Positions 17,533 through 26,019 of a stretch of 64,000 nucleotides of DNA are shown here, one piece after another. Each line of letters starts with the position of its first letter. The first letter of the stretch is position 1. The translations under genes were made by a program, and so were the position numbers. A model generated the notes under the pieces. The model saw only the letters and a list, made by a program, of their open reading frames with translations. It searched no databases and was not told the DNA's origin. Source of the stretch: Pontibacter korlensis (GTDB taxonomy: Bacteria > Bacteroidota > Bacteroidia > Cytophagales > Hymenobacteraceae); assembly GCF_000973725.1 (NCBI RefSeq), contig NZ_CP009621.1:4271001-4335000 (forward strand). Direction: 5' to 3'.

Positions 17533-18987
17533 TCAGAAATGATCCTGTACAAGTTTATTAACAGCTATCATTCCGCTGAGACAAACGCCGGCAATTCCTT
17601 GGCCGGGGTAAACAGTATCGCCGCAAATATAGGCTCCACGGTGGTCGAGGCGGGCATCCTTTAACTGCCATGGCTTCATGTGCCGGTACTGCGGGTAACC
17701 ACCCACAGCTCCATAGGCACGCCTTGTCCAAGAGATCCAGGCTCCGGGCGTGGCGGACTGAACCGAAAGTATGTTTTCCTGCCGGATAAGGCCGTGCTTT
17801 ATAAGCCCATCAAGTATAGCTTGCTCAAGTTCGGATTTATTCTCTATAAGTGTTTGCTGCGGGTGCCGCACATGGGTGCTGATACTTGCTATCACCTCCC
17901 CTGCAGGTGCTCTGAAGGTATCTGTAGCATGGCTAAAACTAATAAAAATGCTTTTGCTGCCTATAATGGGCAGCCCCTCCGGAATGTGTACCTGGTGATG
18001 TAACACCTGCTTTGCTTCTTCGCCTTTTAGGATAAGCCCCATCGAAAAGGCGCCATTCAGCTGCTCGGATGGCAGTAGGTACCGCTGCAGACGCCGTTGT
18101 ACCTTTTTATCATCAAAGAGTTGCAGCGTGTTGTTGAGCGGTATACCAGCTATTACGAAGTTGCTTTCAAACCCTCCTTTACCAGTTCTTATAAGATAAC
18201 CTTCTGCCGTCGGCTTCACTGACCCCACCTCTTGCCCATACTTAATTTCTGAGCCTGCACTAGTTATAAATTCTATGAATGGCTTCACCAGATTAATCAG
18301 GCCGCCGGGCACGTAGTAGTTACTGTACAAAGTATAACAAAGAGCAGTGGCTCCAAAAAGCTCATTAACCTCGTGCAGGTAATTTTGAGCAGTGATGAGC
18401 AATTGCTCGTTCACGAAATCGACAAAAAGCTTGTTCTGAAGTAGGTTATGCTTTCGCAGCACATCCTCCATGTTTCGGAATGCGCCGGGTAATAGCATTA
18501 CCTGACCTGGGGTGGCACGCAGCGCAGAAAAGAAAAAATCTTTTGCGTTAGAAAGAGGAAAACTGAGTTGTCTGGTTGAAGTGCGCCAGACACTTTGGCT
18601 AATCCGGTAACAATGTTCCCAAAATTCACGCTGCCTGTGCGGCCCAAAAACACGCTCGGCCTCTTTAATCCAGATCTCCAGATTTCCATACCTTGTTAGA
18701 ACCTCTCCATTTGGTAAATGCACTTGCATTGGGGGCTCCAGCCTAACTAAGGGCACTTTTATTCCTGTATAATCTAACACAGAGCGCAGTGGCATGTGCT
18801 GGTCAAGGCCCACCAGCGTGGTAGCTCCTGTTTCGAACCAATAGCCTTTTCTTTTATAAGATGAGGCAGAACCTCCTGGGTATTTCGCCTGCTCCAGAAC
18901 GCAAATTTTAAGTCCCCGATTGGCCAGCAAGGCAGCTGCCGTAAGAGAACCGAAACCCGAACCTATAATTACCACGTCATACTTCAT
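17533..18987 (-). CDS. CrtI/phytoene-desaturase-like FAD-dependent oxidoreductase
   Basis: A 484-residue flavoprotein. The N-terminal dinucleotide-binding motif is DVVIIGSGFGSLTAAALLANRG, followed by ICVLEQ and the CrtI-family YPGGSASSYKRKGYWFETGATTL. The C-terminal FAD contact is HRGAYICGDTVYPGQGIAGVCLSG. The group covers phytoene desaturases, carotenoid isomerases and retinol saturase-like enzymes. Sequence alone does not fix which reaction, but carotenoid or other isoprenoid desaturation/isomerisation is likely. It is not next to other carotenoid genes; a CrtA-like gene lies 36 kb away. Confidence 0.85.
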   Translation of the reverse strand: MKYDVVIIGSGFGSLTAAALLANRGLKICVLEQAKYPGGSASSYKRKGYWFETGATTLVGLDQHMPLRSVLDYTGIKVPLVRLEPPMQVHLPNGEVLTRYGNLEIWIKEAERVFGPHRQREFWEHCYRISQSVWRTSTRQLSFPLSNAKDFFFSALRATPGQVMLLPGAFRNMEDVLRKHNLLQNKLFVDFVNEQLLITAQNYLHEVNELFGATALCYTLYSNYYVPGGLINLVKPFIEFITSAGSEIKYGQEVGSVKPTAEGYLIRTGKGGFESNFVIAGIPLNNTLQLFDDKKVQRRLQRYLLPSEQLNGAFSMGLILKGEEAKQVLHHQVHIPEGLPIIGSKSIFISFSHATDTFRAPAGEVIASISTHVRHPQQTLIENKSELEQAILDGLIKHGLIRQENILSVQSATPGAWISWTRRAYGAVGGYPQYRHMKPWQLKDARLDHRGAYICGDTVYPGQGIAGVCLSGMIAVNKLVQDHF

Positions 18988-19082
18988 TTATGCGTTACTT
19001 TTGTGCAAGCCTCAGCTATCTGTAAATTTAACTGCTATAGGTCCACAAGGTTTTTAAGCTAATATCACACTGACTTTATACT

Positions 19083-19913
19083 ATGGAAGATTCTAAGACG
19101 ATCAGCATCATGGGCTGCGGCTGGCTTGGCTTACCGCTGTCTGAACACCTGATGCGATTGCGATATAATGTAAAAGGCTCTACTACCTCGCCCGAAAAGA
19201 TTGACGTACTGCTGGAAAAAGACATACAGCCTTACCTGCTCGACCTCTCCAGCGATATGCTCGACAAAGGGGCCTTGGAGGATTTTCTTGACACCGATGT
19301 ACTGGTGCTTAATATTCCACCTCACCTGCGCTCTGATGGTGGCGATGCTTACCTGAGCCAGATGCACCTGCTCCTGAAAACTATGCTGGACTCACCTGTG
19401 AACAGAGTTATTTTTGTTTCCTCTACTTCTGTTTACCAGAATCTTAACCGCGTGATTATAGAAGAAGATGTGACCTTTACAGGTGAGCAAGACCCGAACA
19501 ACATGCTGCTGCAGGCAGAGCGGCTCTTCCAGAACCGGGACGGCTGGATGACTACCATTGTCAGATTCGCTGGCTTAGTAGGTGGCAACAGGCAACCAGG
19601 AAGGTTCTTAGCTGGCAAACAAGATTTGCCAAATGGTGATGCTCCTGTTAACCTTATTCACCTGGACGACTGCATCAGCATACTGCACCGCATTATAGAA
19701 GAAGAAAAATGGGGTCGCGTATACAATGCCTGCGCTGATGGTCATCCGCTCCGCAAGGACTTCTATACTGCCGCCGCTCTATCTTTGGGCCTCACTCCTC
19801 CGCAATTCAAGGACATGGAAGTGACAGAGTTTAAGCTGATCAGTAGCCAGAAGCTAAAGGAAGAGCTATCCTATACTTTCATCCACCCTGACCCTATGAC
19901 TTTCTTTTCGTAG
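19083..19913 (+). CDS. NAD(P)-binding protein of the SDR/epimerase type (YeeZ-like)
   Basis: A 276-residue protein with nucleotide motif SIMGCGWLGLPLSEHL (residues ~8-24), then LNIPPHLRSDGGDAYL, VIFVSSTSVYQNL (the SDR Ser/Tyr region), VRFAGLVGGNRQPGRFLAG and LIHLDDCISILHRII. This layout is that of atypical extended SDRs such as E. coli YeeZ. The substrate is unknown. It is a single gene, divergent from the CrtI-like gene (95-bp gap). Confidence 0.8.
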   Translation: MEDSKTISIMGCGWLGLPLSEHLMRLRYNVKGSTTSPEKIDVLLEKDIQPYLLDLSSDMLDKGALEDFLDTDVLVLNIPPHLRSDGGDAYLSQMHLLLKTMLDSPVNRVIFVSSTSVYQNLNRVIIEEDVTFTGEQDPNNMLLQAERLFQNRDGWMTTIVRFAGLVGGNRQPGRFLAGKQDLPNGDAPVNLIHLDDCISILHRIIEEEKWGRVYNACADGHPLRKDFYTAAALSLGLTPPQFKDMEVTEFKLISSQKLKEELSYTFIHPDPMTFFS

Positions 19914-20014
19914 TTTTGTGGGTTGAATGGCTGTATTTCTAATTTACTTTTTTAGATTCTGTAGTTTAAGTATAGTTTCTTTCTTCAACCCTCAAAACAT
20001 AAATTTTGACAACA

Positions 20015-21250
20015 ATGCAGATAGCAGTGATAGGTGGCGGAGCAGCAGGATTCTTTGGAGCGATAACATGTGCTGAGGCAAACCCTCAGGCAAAGGTGCT
20101 GCTGCTGGAAAAAACAAACAAACTGCTTTCTAAAGTGCGTATATCCGGCGGTGGTCGCTGTAATGTTACCCACAACTGCTTTGTACCAACTGTTTTCTCA
20201 CAATACTACCCACGTGGTGGTAAGCAACTGAAAGAAGCGTTCAAAGTTTTTGGCGCACGCGAAACGGTAAATTGGTTTGAGCAGCGTGGGGTAAAGCTAA
20301 AGGCTGAACCGGATGGGCGCATGTTTCCTGTTACCGACAATTCCGAAACCATCGTGAACTGCCTGCTACAGGAGGCAAAAAAAGCTGGTGTAGAGATAAG
20401 AACCAGTACTGCAGTGGAAAAAATAGTACCTGTAAATGACGGAGAGCAGGTACATTTTATAGTAGAGTTAGGCAAAGGGGAAAGTATAAAAGTAGATAAA
20501 GTGCTGGTGTGTACTGGGGGCAATCCTAAGAGCCCTGGTTATGACTGGTTGCGCCAGCTGGGGCACACCATACAAGAGCCGGTGCCTTCCCTCTTCACAT
20601 TTAATGTACCTTCTTCGCCACTAAAAGAGCTGCAAGGTGTTTCGGTGCCACACGCCAGGGTGCGTATTGCGGGGCAAAAACTTGAGTATGAGGGGCCGTT
20701 GCTCATTACACACTGGGGATATTCAGGCCCGGCAGTGCTGAAGCTTTCTGCTTGGGGAGCACGACATTTTTATGAGCAGAAGTATGCTTTTACTGCTCTT
20801 ATACAATGGCTTCCGGAGCTTACGGAGGAAAGTTTGCGCCAAAACCTACAACAGTACCGCCAGGCTCACCCAAAGAAAATTGTATCCACCAACCCTCTTT
20901 TTGGTCTGCCACAGCGCCTGTGGCAAGGGCTTACCCAACTAGCAGAGGTACCTGAACAGGTGCGTTGGGCAGAACTTCCCGCTAAAAACACCAACAAACT
21001 GGTAGAGGCGTTGCTACGCCTGCCGGTGGAGGTAAATGGTAAAACTACTTTCAAAGAGGAATTCGTTACCTGTGGAGGTATAGAACTGCGCGAGCTTAGC
21101 ATGAAGACCATGGAAAGCCGTGTGCAGCCAGGGTTATACTTTGCGGGTGAGGTGCTGGATATCGATGGTATCACGGGCGGCTTTAACTTCCAGGCTGCCT
21201 GGACAACAGGATACCTTGCCGGAAAGGCTATGGCCGCTAAAACAGCCTAA
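20015..21250 (+). CDS. HI0933/YhiN-family FAD-dependent oxidoreductase
   Basis: A flavoprotein of about 411 residues. The ATG at 20015 (MQIAVIGGGAAGFF) is preferred to the TTG three codons upstream because it puts the GxGxxG motif at the very N-terminus. Family landmarks are SGGGRCNVTHN (residues ~45-55), GRMFPVTDNS, a central domain with HWGYSGPAVLKLSAW, and the C-terminal CGGIEL with YFAGEVLDIDGITGGFNFQ. The family (HI0933, BaiN, YhiN) is structurally known, and BaiN members reduce bile-acid intermediates. The physiological substrate here is unknown. Confidence 0.92.
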   Translation: MQIAVIGGGAAGFFGAITCAEANPQAKVLLLEKTNKLLSKVRISGGGRCNVTHNCFVPTVFSQYYPRGGKQLKEAFKVFGARETVNWFEQRGVKLKAEPDGRMFPVTDNSETIVNCLLQEAKKAGVEIRTSTAVEKIVPVNDGEQVHFIVELGKGESIKVDKVLVCTGGNPKSPGYDWLRQLGHTIQEPVPSLFTFNVPSSPLKELQGVSVPHARVRIAGQKLEYEGPLLITHWGYSGPAVLKLSAWGARHFYEQKYAFTALIQWLPELTEESLRQNLQQYRQAHPKKIVSTNPLFGLPQRLWQGLTQLAEVPEQVRWAELPAKNTNKLVEALLRLPVEVNGKTTFKEEFVTCGGIELRELSMKTMESRVQPGLYFAGEVLDIDGITGGFNFQAAWTTGYLAGKAMAAKTA

Positions 21251-21330
21251 GCATCCCCTATTTCCATAGTTGGCAACCAAAAAAGTAACATATCAGTATT
21301 ACTGTATATTAACTAAAAAGCGATATAACT

Positions 21331-21780
21331 ATGGAAATGAATAAAGAAGTACAGTCTACTGTACACCACCTGATAGAAAGATGTAAAGACGGTGCCAAGG
21401 GCTACAAGACAGCCTCTGAGGACGTGGAAGACCAGGATCTGAAAGACCTCTTCCGTAAGTACGCTGTACAGCGAGACAGCATGATTACGGAGCTACAGGA
21501 TCTTCTGCACAAGATGGGGCACACAGATGATGAATCAAGCTCTATAGAGGGTACTGTGCACCGCGCTTGGATCGACTTAAAGTCTGCCCTGACTTCGAGA
21601 GACCGAGTACGTGTTCTGGAGGAGTGTGAACGCGGCGAGGATTACGCTGTGAAAGCCTATCAGGAAGCATTGGAAAAAGATTTGCCAGCCGCGCTGAAGC
21701 AAATTGTGGAGCAGCAGTATAGCGATGTAAAGCATGCCCATGATCACATCCGCTCTCTTCGCGATGCAGCTAGAGATTAA
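21331..21780 (+). CDS. PA2169-type four-helix-bundle protein (DUF2383)
   Basis: A 149-residue, all-helical, ferritin-like protein. It starts VQSTVHHLIERCKDGAKGYKTASEDV and continues LKDLFRKYAVQRDSMITELQ and SIEGTVHRAWIDLKSAL, matching the DUF2383 / PA2169 pattern with paired Glu/His-containing helices. The function is unknown; members are often stress-induced. It is monocistronic, with a terminator 20 bp after the stop. Confidence 0.85.
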   Translation: MEMNKEVQSTVHHLIERCKDGAKGYKTASEDVEDQDLKDLFRKYAVQRDSMITELQDLLHKMGHTDDESSSIEGTVHRAWIDLKSALTSRDRVRVLEECERGEDYAVKAYQEALEKDLPAALKQIVEQQYSDVKHAHDHIRSLRDAARD

Positions 21781-21800
21781 GCATAAAGTACTTTGACAGA

Positions 21801-21825
21801 AAGGAGCCTAACAGCTCCTTTTTTT
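21801..21825 (+). terminator. Intrinsic terminator after DUF2383 gene
   Basis: Stem AAGGAGC (21801-21807) with GCTCCTT (21814-21820), a 6-nt loop and a seven-T run. Confidence 0.8.
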
Positions 21826-21917
21826 ATGTCTGATGATATTGCAATTGGTACCATCTCATTTATTTTATCGCATCATTTTCAGCAGGGAGGCATATGTCGC
21901 TAAAAAAGTATATTTAC

Positions 21918-22459
21918 GAGTATATCCCAAAGAAAGCCCTGGCACTCATATCTTTGGCAGTATAAGCGTATGTGCAATTTTATCAGGCTCTTAAACGTAA
22001 GCTAACAGAAAGGGAAGGAGAAAGCCCTTGCACTAGACACTTTGATGATGTCGCCCCCAAGCAAGCCCTTCTCTTCATCTTAAAAGCCTGGACAGTACCC
22101 CATCCGCAGGCATGAGTGAGTGTAGGCCCGGAAGATGAATGTTTTTTGTCCACTTTAGTCCCTTTCAGCTATGAAGAATTTACTCTGTCAGAACCTGGGC
22201 GTCGATGTGGGCAAAGACGCTCTGGATGTGGTGCGACATCCCTTCACTTTTGCTGGGTTCGATCTTACCCTATGTTCTACCGCCTGCACTTGCCGGCTGT
22301 TACCTTTGCTGCAGCAAACATGCCCTGCACCGGGAAGTGAATGCAGCTAGTAATATAAGAAATAAGGCGGTCGGGCAGACCGTTTCAGCTTGGGAGATAT
22401 ACGGTCGCAGTAGCCAGGTAGCCCAGGAATCCAACCTGCTTTAGCGGTGGGAATGTCAA
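21918..22459 (+). mobile_element. Non-autonomous IS608-like (IS200/IS605) element, copy A
   Basis: This is 542 bp, nearly identical to an inverted copy at 60783-61341. The left end starts directly after TTAC (21914-21917) and the right end is TCAA (22456-22459), the cleavage tetranucleotides known for IS608. Shared sequence between the two copies begins and ends at these positions. The left subterminal hairpin (CCCAAAGA...TCTTTGGCA) has decayed slightly in this copy. The right hairpin is TCCAACCTGC-TTTA-GCGGTGGGA. There is no Y1 transposase. Inside are an IS110-like N-terminal fragment (from ATG 22171) and a TnpB C-terminal remnant (22205-22444). Copy A lacks about 17 bp present in copy B around 22060-22100. 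Confidence 0.75.
22205..22444 (+). pseudogene. Remnant of TnpB (RuvC-like RNA-guided nuclease) C-terminus
   Basis: The 79-codon open frame ends CYLCCSKHALHREVNAASNI...AVGQTVSA...QESNLL. This resembles the zinc-finger and RuvC-III end of TnpB, where DRDxNAAxNI is usual. The catalytic Asp position is Glu here (HREVNAA). The first ~30 codons overlap the IS110-like segment in another frame and do not look like TnpB. It cannot be an active nuclease, since RuvC I and II are missing. The same remnant occurs in copy B with only a few differences. Confidence 0.6.
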
Positions 22460-23214
22460 AGGAAATGGAAGAGACGCTACAGCGGTGTCCTCTGAATAAC
22501 TCTCAGGTTCCGTTTTCGGCAGAAGACTTTCTGCACCTCCCACAGCAGATGCAGGCATACTTGACCCACTGCAGATATTTTGGCAAAGGCAGAATCTACA
22601 ACTTCTTGATAGACTTTGAACACACAGGCATAAAGCTAAAGCCAGATGCAAAGTGGACATCCATGAAGTGCCAGCAGTTTAATTCTGTGTTGCCTCCTAC
22701 TCGACTAGCCCTGATGCAAAGCAGGATGTATGGCTTTATACCCTTCACTGGAAGAGACAAACTGCAGAATGGCCATGGTAATATGCTCATAAAGCTGGCT
22801 GGAATAACAGTGAGTAATGCAACTGGCACTAAGATGGATCAAGCTGCCCTTGTCACTTATTTGGCAGAAACACCTCTCCTTCCTGCTGCTTACCTCCTCC
22901 ATAACATCACCTGGAACGAGATAAGCGAGAACATCATTAAGGCCACTGTCACCGATGCAGGAAATACTGCGAGCGGTGAATTTTATTTTAACGATCAGCA
23001 TGAAATCAATGCGTTTAGAACCAATGACAGGTTTTACTCATCAGATGGAAAAGAATATAAAAATTGGGCCTGGTCTGCTTATTATGATAGGTACGAAGAA
23101 AGGAACGGTATAAAGATACCGACAGTTGTGCGTGCTGTTTGGCACATGCCAGAGGGAGACTACGAGTACTTCAGAGCGGCTACCAAGAGCATCAGGTATA
23201 ATATTAGACCCTAA
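22453..23214 (+). CDS. DUF6544-like protein, 5' end replaced by the mobile element
   Basis: A ~253-residue protein resembling DUF6544 (formerly DUF6920): LPQQMQAYLTHCRYFGKGRI opens the domain, then MYGFIPFTGRDKLQNGHGNML, a central MDQAALVTYLAETPLLPAAYL, and a C-terminal GIKIPTVVRAVWHMPEGDYEYFRA. The function is unknown. The ATG at 22453 is inside the right end of element A (before its TCAA), so the present start codon is donated by the transposon. The next in-frame ATG is 22465. Many relatives carry N-terminal membrane helices that are absent here, so the native 5' end may be lost. Expression is uncertain. Confidence 0.6.
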   Translation: MSKEMEETLQRCPLNNSQVPFSAEDFLHLPQQMQAYLTHCRYFGKGRIYNFLIDFEHTGIKLKPDAKWTSMKCQQFNSVLPPTRLALMQSRMYGFIPFTGRDKLQNGHGNMLIKLAGITVSNATGTKMDQAALVTYLAETPLLPAAYLLHNITWNEISENIIKATVTDAGNTASGEFYFNDQHEINAFRTNDRFYSSDGKEYKNWAWSAYYDRYEERNGIKIPTVVRAVWHMPEGDYEYFRAATKSIRYNIRP

Positions 23215-23240
23215 TGCTTTATTCACAGGTACAAAAAACA

Positions 23241-23273
23241 ACAAGGGTAACATCCGTCTGATGCTACCCTTGT
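23241..23273 (+). terminator. Strong hairpin after DUF6544 gene
   Basis: A 14-bp stem with one mismatch (ACAAGGGTAACATC 23241-23254 with GATGCTACCCTTGT 23260-23273) and a 5-nt loop, 26 bp after the stop. There is no T-run on + ; on - it is followed by TGTTTTTTGT. Confidence 0.5.
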
Positions 23274-23382
23274 CATATCTAACTGCGTTAACAGTCAGCT
23301 TAATCTTCCAACCTTTTTATGATACTTTTTTAACGAGCCCCTTTACCTGAAGGTTGTCGTATTGTTAAAATATTTTTAATCA

Positions 23383-23411
23383 AAAAGGCCGACTCTAAAA
23401 GTCGGCCTTTT
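23383..23411 (-). terminator. Terminator of the DEAD-box helicase gene (bidirectional)
   Basis: A perfect 11-bp stem, AAAAGGCCGAC (23383-23393) with GTCGGCCTTTT (23401-23411). The T-run is longer on the minus strand, downstream of the helicase gene. Confidence 0.85.
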
Positions 23412-23500
23412 CTTCAAGCTCGGAAGTTCAACACTTCTTGCGCTGATTACATTATTTTATACGTGCATTACAGCACGCTGTTTCAGGTTTCTGAGCTGGA

Positions 23501-25318
23501 TTAGAATCTTCTTTTACGGAAGCCGCCGCCTCCTTCTCTTCTGTCACCACCTCTTCTTTCACGGTCGCCGCCACTGCGACGCTCACGGAATCCGCCTCTA
23601 TCGCCACCACGGTCTGAACCACGGAAGCCGCCACCGCCTCTACGATCGCCTCTGCCTCTGTCACGGTCTCCACCGCCACCAAAGCCAAAGTCTTCCTTAT
23701 CGCCACGGCCTTCCTTCGGACCTGAGCCTTTCTTCTGCGATTTCTCAATGACTACCATACGGCCATCATACTCTACGCGTCCGATGTTCTCTACAATTTC
23801 AGCAGTGTACTCAGTTGGTACTTCTACAAAGCTGAACTTGTCGTACAGGTCGATGTCGCCAACACGGCCTTCCGGAATGCTGGAGTTTTGTGCCAACAGG
23901 TCGATTAGATCGCGTGGGTGTACACGGTCTTTCTTACCGATAGTGATAAACAGGCGGTCCATACCTTCTTTCGCGGCTCCAAGACCTTTTTCAGCCTCAG
24001 CACCTTTCTCCTTCACTTTCTGCTCTTTCAAGCTCATTTTAAGGAGCGCAGCAGCAAGGTCAAGCGGCGTATAACCTTCTGTCTCGTTCACGAAACGCTC
24101 AATGCGCGCTACGTGCTTAGCCAGATGTCCTTTCTCCAGTACTTCCTTCACTTTATCAAAGAAAATGTTAGTACGGATTTCGTTTACGTCTTCTAACGAC
24201 GGTACCTGCTGCAGCACAATCTTGGCTTTTGTATAGCGCATGATGTCTTTCAACTTGTAACCATCTGAGCGACCTCCTACAAAAGAGAATGCCTTGCCAA
24301 ACTTACCGGCACGACCAGTACGGCCAATACGGTGTACATAAGACTCTTCATCCTGTGGCAGGTCGTAGTTAAACACAGCCTCTACATTCTCTACGTCAAG
24401 ACCACGGGCAGCCACGTCAGTCGCTACCAATATCTCCAAAGTACCGTTCCGGAACTTGTTCATTACCGCAGAACGCTGGTTCTGATTCATGTCACCATGC
24501 AGACCATCGGTGAAATAACCTCGTGCCTGCAGGCCAGTTACCAGTTCATCCACCATGCGTTTGGTGTTGCAGAAAATGATAACCGACTTCAGGTTATACA
24601 TATCCAGCAAGCGAGATAAAACCTCTTGTTTGGCGCTGTTGCGTACCTCAAAGTAAGATTGATCGATATTCGTTACAGTCAGCTCCTGGTGCACCACTTT
24701 CACGAGCACAGGGTCTGTTTGGTAACGCTTCGTCATTTCCATGATTGGCTTGGACATAGTAGCCGAGAAGAAGATGGTCTGGCGATCCTCAGGGATACGC
24801 TCCAACACATACTCGATATCTTCACGGAAGCCCATATCAAGCATTTCGTCCGCCTCATCAAGGATGATCTTGTTTACATTGTCCAGCACCAGGGTACCAC
24901 GGTTGATGTGGTCCATCACACGTCCTGGCGTACCGATTACAATCTGAACACCCTGTTTTAGGGCGCGCAGCTGACGGTCGTAGCTCTGGCCACCATAGAT
25001 AGGTACTACGCTTATACCTTGCTTATACTTAGCAAGCTTCTGAATCTCACCTGACACCTGAATAGCAAGCTCACGTGTAGGGCACAGAATAAGGGCTTGT
25101 ACGCTGCGGTTGCTAGGGTCTATGGTTTCAATGGTTGGTATGCCGAAAGCGGCAGTTTTACCAGTACCTGTCTGGGCCTGGCCTATTATGTCTTTACCTT
25201 CTAAAACAACTGGGATTGCTTCTGTCTGGATGGGAGAGGCTTCTTCAAAGCCCATGTCAGCGATAGCACGCTGTACTTCCGGCGAAAGCGGAAGCTCTTC
25301 AAATCTGATTTTGTTCAT
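23501..25318 (-). CDS. DEAD-box ATP-dependent RNA helicase (DeaD/CsdA-like) with Gly-Arg-rich tail
   Basis: A 605-residue RNA helicase. The Q motif region is GFEEASPIQTEAIP, motif I AQTGTGKT, motif II DEAD (DEADEMLDMGF), motif III SAT, and motif VI HRIGRTGRAG, all within residues ~1-370. A DbpA-type RNA-binding domain follows (about 455-535; VGDIDLYDKFSFVEVP), then a ~65-residue tail of Arg/Gly/Asp repeats typical of RNA-binding RGG tails. By family it unwinds rRNA or structured mRNA during ribosome assembly or cold adaptation. The ~150-nt upstream leader may serve cold-shock control, but this is inference. Confidence 0.93.
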   Translation of the reverse strand: MNKIRFEELPLSPEVQRAIADMGFEEASPIQTEAIPVVLEGKDIIGQAQTGTGKTAAFGIPTIETIDPSNRSVQALILCPTRELAIQVSGEIQKLAKYKQGISVVPIYGGQSYDRQLRALKQGVQIVIGTPGRVMDHINRGTLVLDNVNKIILDEADEMLDMGFREDIEYVLERIPEDRQTIFFSATMSKPIMEMTKRYQTDPVLVKVVHQELTVTNIDQSYFEVRNSAKQEVLSRLLDMYNLKSVIIFCNTKRMVDELVTGLQARGYFTDGLHGDMNQNQRSAVMNKFRNGTLEILVATDVAARGLDVENVEAVFNYDLPQDEESYVHRIGRTGRAGKFGKAFSFVGGRSDGYKLKDIMRYTKAKIVLQQVPSLEDVNEIRTNIFFDKVKEVLEKGHLAKHVARIERFVNETEGYTPLDLAAALLKMSLKEQKVKEKGAEAEKGLGAAKEGMDRLFITIGKKDRVHPRDLIDLLAQNSSIPEGRVGDIDLYDKFSFVEVPTEYTAEIVENIGRVEYDGRMVVIEKSQKKGSGPKEGRGDKEDFGFGGGGDRDRGRGDRRGGGGFRGSDRGGDRGGFRERRSGGDRERRGGDRREGGGGFRKRRF

Positions 25319-26019
25319 CTAATATTTTTAACTGATACATCTGGAGGCAGCCTGCTAATTAACCATTCTCTGCAATTATGAGAGCGACAAATGAAAAACA
25401 ACTAAGGTAGCCAACAGTGTAGTAACCAGTTATCTGTAATTCAGACTGTTCCAAATCGGATGCAAAGATACTAACAATTAATAACATTAACTATCAATAC
25501 TTGAAATAAGATTCATATGTTCCACAAGGGCTCTACTTTTAAAATAGCTTTTAAAAATATTGGACACGTAAAACAGGTACTTTACCCTTAAATAGGATCA
25601 CTTTACAATGTTTTGTATAGAGAATATTTATACTTGAATTTTTTAAGTAAATTACCATTAAAGTTAAATTTATTATTGGGTTATGGCAACTACATAGTCC
25701 CTTGCCCGTAAAATCACTAAATTCACTCACAAAATATGAACACTTACCATGTGTTATACTATTCAGTGAATTATTTTAAATTGGTTATCGTAATATAGTC
25801 AAACACAATGTTCTTGTGTGCAATAAAAACAAGAGATAATGTATAAACATCTGCATTTTATTGCACAATCCCCGCTCTTATTTTACCATTCAGGCTATAC
25901 TGCTTAACCTTTCTGTTAGGTGGATATGCTGTTTAGCTGCTGCTACAGGAGCTATGAAAATGCTTTAACTATGACTTAGAAAATATTAAACATCCCTAAC
26001 CCCTTTAAATCCATCATTT
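25319..26019. other. 701-bp gene-free, AT-rich region with nested inverted repeats
   Basis: No convincing open frame is present on either strand. Structured parts are: AATTCACT (25720-25727) with AGTGAATT (25765-25772) around AACAC/GTGTT (25739-25743, 25751-25755); ACACAA/TTGTGT (25803-25808, 25814-25819); and a perfect 11-bp repeat GTGCAATAAAA (25818-25828) with TTTTATTGCAC (25856-25866) whose loop holds an ATGT/ACAT pair. It lies between divergent genes, so it must hold both promoters. It may encode a structured leader or small RNA for the downstream unknown gene. Confidence 0.45.
25463..25470 (-). promoter_or_regulatory. Candidate -7 element for the helicase gene
   Basis: On the minus strand, TATCTTTG matches TAnnTTTG, about 145 bp upstream of the ATG. 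A TTTG box at the ideal 19-bp spacing is missing (only ATTG at 24 bp), so support is partial. Confidence 0.4.

Noticed and set aside
21894..21965. 23-codon frame (MSLKKYIYEYIPKK...) with a GGGAGG 3 bp upstream, crossing the left end of element A
   Set aside because: Most of it is element sequence that does not encode this peptide in copy B, and the purine-rich stretch is too close to the ATG. Probably chance, though the first codons might be left over from an interrupted gene.
23452..23748. Minus-strand open frame rich in Val/Ala/Glu overlapping the helicase 3' end
   Set aside because: Produced by reading the Gly-Arg repeat-coding DNA in another frame. The helicase frame has the conserved motifs.
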